NCBI GenBank assembly: GCA_001825035.1
Contig: MHUO01000004.1
Coordinates: 7,160 to 39,752 of the forward strand
Direction: 5' to 3'
Length of the DNA stretch: 32,593 nt
Source: Candidatus Wildermuthbacteria bacterium RIFOXYD1_FULL_50_12
GTDB lineage: Bacteria > Patescibacteriota > Minisyncoccia > Minisyncoccales > UBA10102
Part shown: positions 30,478 through 32,593 of the stretch, in pieces
How positions within the stretch are numbered: the stretch's first letter is position 1
Layout: each line of letters opens with the position of its first letter
The notes under the pieces: model-generated
Told to the model about the DNA's origin: nothing
Seen by the model: only the letters and a program-made list of their open reading frames with translations
The model's database searches: none
Program-made: the position numbers and the translations under genes

Positions 30478-31161
30478 ATGTATTCTTTCCTCCAGTTTCT
30501 CAAAACAATCAGGCAGTTGAAAGACATTAAGCGGCAAGGCATTCTTTACTATGGCGTCAAAGAAAAAGACGTGGATAGCGCAGTTGATCACAGCTTTCGC
30601 CTTGCTGTCATGATTTGGCTCTTGGGACAGGGGAAGAAGATGAATTTAGCTAAGGCAATGAAATTGGCTCTTGTGCACGATCTCTGCAAGGTGTACACGG
30701 GGGACATTACCCCCTACCAGGGGCTGTTTCCGAAGAAAGATAAAGGATTTCGTCTCGCATGGCGATGGAGGCGTCTCTCTCTCAAGGAGAAAGAGAAACG
30801 GCACAAAGAAAAGTTTCAAAAAGAGCAGGCCGCAATGAAAAAACTTACCGCTAACCTCCCTCCCGCTATGCAGGGGGACATCATGAATGTGTGGGCTGAC
30901 TATCAAAAGATGGAAAGCCCGGAAGCGAAATTTGTTCTGCAAGTTGACAGAATTGAAAATCTTTTGGAAGCATTAGAGTGTTTTGAAAACGATCCCAATT
31001 TCCCGACACAGCCCTGGTGGGAACACGCCGATGAAGTTGTTGCTGATAAAGAGCTTCTTTCCCTGATAGATGAGATTTCCAGCGAAGAGGAGCGGATTTC
31101 GAATAAAAGACGGAAGGGGAAAGGGGAAACATCAAAAATAAGAAAAAAGAAATTAGCATAG
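30478..31161 (+). CDS. HD-domain phosphohydrolase (HD_3 / YfbR-like)
   Basis: A 227-residue protein with the HD_3 layout: H38 in VDHSFRLAVM, H67-D68 in LALVHDLCKVYTGDITP and D157 in QVDRIENLLEAL, giving the four metal ligands. The family includes 5'-deoxynucleotidases. At the place where YfbR has a catalytic Glu (HDxxE) this protein has K71. The middle (WRWRRLSLKEKEKRHKEKFQ) is a charged helical insert and the C-terminal 20 residues are Lys/Arg rich. It is flanked by the two SLOG paralogs. Confidence 0.85.
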   Translation: MYSFLQFLKTIRQLKDIKRQGILYYGVKEKDVDSAVDHSFRLAVMIWLLGQGKKMNLAKAMKLALVHDLCKVYTGDITPYQGLFPKKDKGFRLAWRWRRLSLKEKEKRHKEKFQKEQAAMKKLTANLPPAMQGDIMNVWADYQKMESPEAKFVLQVDRIENLLEALECFENDPNFPTQPWWEHADEVVADKELLSLIDEISSEEERISNKRRKGKGETSKIRKKKLA

Positions 31162-31214
31162 TTCTTTCATGCCTAAGGCGATGACTTGACTCTCGTTCGA
31201 AAGGAGGTAAGAGC

Positions 31215-31808
31215 ATGAGAGTCGGCATCATCGGACCTACCGACGTAGCCCAGCTGGCGCAGTTCCTCAATCGTCCCCAGGAATTCTTGCTTGAGCGCGG
31301 AAAACTTGTGGGACGCATCCTTGCGGAGACCGACAAGGAGCTTTGGGTGAACGCGGACGGCGGCATGCTGTACGCGGTAGCCCAAGGATATAAGGACGCT
31401 GGTGGCAAGAAGCTCGTTATGCTCTTGCCGTTGCATGGCGATCCTTGGCCCATTGAGCACGCTCGTCCATATACCGTGCTAGCGGACGAGGTGAGACGTC
31501 CGGCAAATTGGCTCCGGGCGAATCTGGAAGTGGTTTCTCTTCCCGAGCTCGTTGTGTGCGTGGGACTGAGCGCCGGTACGTATTCTGAGCTCTCCTACAT
31601 CCGTTGGAATATTGAGCATTCCGGGAACGGAAAGGAGAGCAACCACCGCCCGCGGCCTTTGGTAGCAATCCGCGAGTTCATTCGGGGCGGAGAGGTCCCG
31701 CCGGAGTTCAAGCAAGTGCTTGCGCCGGTTCTTCGATACATCCCTGTGGTGGAAGGCCTCAGAGAAGTTCTCGAAGCTCTCCAAAATGGCACACCGTCGC
31801 CGTTGTAA
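31215..31808 (+). CDS. SLOG/LOG-like Rossmann protein (copy 2)
   Basis: A 197-residue paralog of the 29902 gene, sharing VGIIGPT, ELWVNADGGM, YKDAGGKKLVML, the PWP block and SLPELVVCVGLSAGTYSEL (E125). It differs by a short insert (HSGNGKESNHRPRP) and by higher GC. A near-ideal ribosome site AAGGAGGT (31201-31208) lies 6 nt before the ATG, unlike most genes here. It ends at a strong terminator. Keeping two copies suggests a heteromer or two substrates. Confidence 0.78.
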   Translation: MRVGIIGPTDVAQLAQFLNRPQEFLLERGKLVGRILAETDKELWVNADGGMLYAVAQGYKDAGGKKLVMLLPLHGDPWPIEHARPYTVLADEVRRPANWLRANLEVVSLPELVVCVGLSAGTYSELSYIRWNIEHSGNGKESNHRPRPLVAIREFIRGGEVPPEFKQVLAPVLRYIPVVEGLREVLEALQNGTPSPL

Positions 31809-31809
31809 A

Positions 31810-31852
31810 GCCGCCTTCTTCCGTTTCAAGATGAGGAAGGCGGCCTTCTTTT
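31810..31852 (+). terminator. Terminator after the SLOG-HD-SLOG cassette
   Basis: GCCGCCTTC (31810-31818) pairs with GAAGGCGGC (31836-31844), followed by CTTCTTTT. The stem starts one base after the stop codon. Confidence 0.85.
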
Positions 31853-31881
31853 AGGAGATTTCAAGAAGTCCACGCATTTGG

Positions 31882-31887
31882 TATAAT
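31882..31887 (+). promoter_or_regulatory. -10 box of the flippase-like gene
   Basis: TATAAT at 31882-31887 with a weak TTTCAA (31859-31864) 17 bp upstream; 10 nt to the ATG at 31898. No ribosome site. Confidence 0.6.
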
Positions 31888-31897
31888 AGGGCATTCT

Positions 31898-32593
31898 ATG
31901 AAACAATTGGTCCTCTTTTTGGGGGCGCTTGGGGCAGGAGTTTTGCTTTTCGGCGTTTTGATTTCGGGCGTTGGCTGGAATGAAATATGGGAGGTGCTCC
32001 GGGACTTTTCCTTTTCCCACGCCCTTTTTGTGTTTTTGCTTACTCTCGCCTTCCTTTCTGCGAGCGTCTTGCGTTGGTATTTTATTTTGAAGAGGCAAGG
32101 ATGCGCCATTTCGTTTGGAGCCGCATGGAAGACGTATCTCGCAGGATTTTCCCTTTGGTTTTTTGTACCAATGTTTCCGTTTGCCAACGAGCTTCTTCGA
32201 GCCTCTTTGCTAAAAGAGCGATACCACGTAGAACTTCCCAAGGGAATGGCTTCGGTTATTACAGACCGCATCCTTGAGGTTACTTCAAATCTTCTGATGG
32301 TGTTGGTAGGAGGGATTATTTTTCTGCTCTTGGGCGACCGCGTTTCCTATTCTTCCAAGACCATTGCCGTCATGCTGTTTGTTGGCATTTGGGTTCTTCT
32401 CCTTTTGCTTTTGTACATGCGCTTGTTTCAGAAAAGGAGTATTGTGCGGCTGTTTTGGAAAGAGAATGGAGGAGCGCAAGAGGCGGAACAGGAGGTGTTT
32501 CGTTTCTTTCAGGTGCGCAAGGCAACTTTTTGGGAGGGGATTGGGTTGTCCCTACTCAAAGGCATTATAGGAATTGTGCGGGCGGCAGTAATC
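31898..32593 (+). CDS. Flippase-like (YbhN/AglD2, LPG synthase TM-type) membrane protein, 3' end cut
   Basis: An open frame of 232 codons runs to the window edge without a stop. It begins MKQLVLFLGALGAGVLLFGV and has at least five hydrophobic segments. WYFILKRQGCAISFGAAWKT and FSLWFFVPMFPFANELLRAS, followed by TDRILEVTSNLL, match the UPF0104/YbhN family (GE-R-x-DRxxE-type pattern), which is related to the flippase part of lysylphosphatidylglycerol synthase. Likely a lipid-linked substrate transporter or cell-envelope protein. The C-terminus is outside the window. Confidence 0.8.
   Translation, partial: MKQLVLFLGALGAGVLLFGVLISGVGWNEIWEVLRDFSFSHALFVFLLTLAFLSASVLRWYFILKRQGCAISFGAAWKTYLAGFSLWFFVPMFPFANELLRASLLKERYHVELPKGMASVITDRILEVTSNLLMVLVGGIIFLLLGDRVSYSSKTIAVMLFVGIWVLLLLLLYMRLFQKRSIVRLFWKENGGAQEAEQEVFRFFQVRKATFWEGIGLSLLKGIIGIVRAAVI

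Noticed and set aside
1-32593. CRISPR array or toxin-antitoxin pair
   Set aside because: No regularly spaced direct repeats and no recognisable toxin or antitoxin families were seen.

Overview
The window looks like a piece of a small-genome bacterium of the Candidate Phyla Radiation (Patescibacteria), most likely the Parcubacteria group. This placement is inferred from gene content and style, not from a database comparison. Supporting points are very dense packing, tiny or overlapping intergenic gaps, a DNA polymerase I without a 3'-5' exonuclease domain, stand-alone receiver proteins, a Mur ligase with a hydrophobic stub in place of the usual N-terminal domain, an endonuclease Q-like PHP protein and a lone hisB. 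TGA is used as a stop throughout (many ATGA overlaps), so the genetic code is the standard bacterial one.

Layout. 1-5041: the chromosomal origin locus, with rnpA and rpmH on the minus strand, clustered DnaA-box-like sites, dnaA, a probable oriC between dnaA and dnaN, dnaN, and a convergent class A penicillin-binding protein. 5095-8784: tyrS, a tiny acidic protein with three LDGE motifs, then the minus-strand operon ruvB-yebC-ruvC. 8810-8960: a palindrome and inverted-repeat element with no gene. 8960-10889: a PilB/GspE ATPase and an unknown gene overlapping it. 10912-15321: tsaE-polA and two receiver proteins followed by holA. 15311-18177: rpsT and uvrB on minus, and ruvA on plus. 18217-21202: a Mur ligase, two small unknown genes, a NIF3 family gene and tRNA-Arg(CCG). 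21277-26566: an amino acid permease, acylphosphatase, VIT1/CCC1-type transporter, a PD-(D/E)XK nuclease coupled to the endonuclease Q-like protein, and a choline-kinase-like phosphotransferase. 26615-29060: a HAD phosphatase and hisB on minus, divergent from a PRTase-like/Lrp fusion regulator. 29134-29822: greA behind a long leader that can fold as an attenuator. 29902-31808: a cassette of two SLOG/LOG-like paralogs around an HD-domain phosphohydrolase. 31898-end: a truncated flippase-like membrane protein. The largest stretch without an accepted gene is 29061-29342, the greA leader. No CRISPR array, rRNA or intact transposase was seen.

How genes work together. The window is rich in DNA replication and repair: DnaA, DnaN, HolA, PolA, UvrB, all three Ruv proteins and EndoQ. 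The EndoQ-like protein ends in a sequence that fits a sliding-clamp-binding motif, linking it to the DnaN encoded at the other end of the window.

Two kinds of gene start can be seen. Many genes have a promoter -10 box only 4-10 nt upstream of ATG and no Shine-Dalgarno sequence, which suggests leaderless mRNAs. Others (19829, 27340, 28086, 31215) carry strong AAGGAGG- or GAGGAGG-like sites. Best candidates for new biology are the greA attenuator, the SLOG-HD-SLOG cassette, the PRTase-Lrp fusion, and the EndoQ/nuclease pair.
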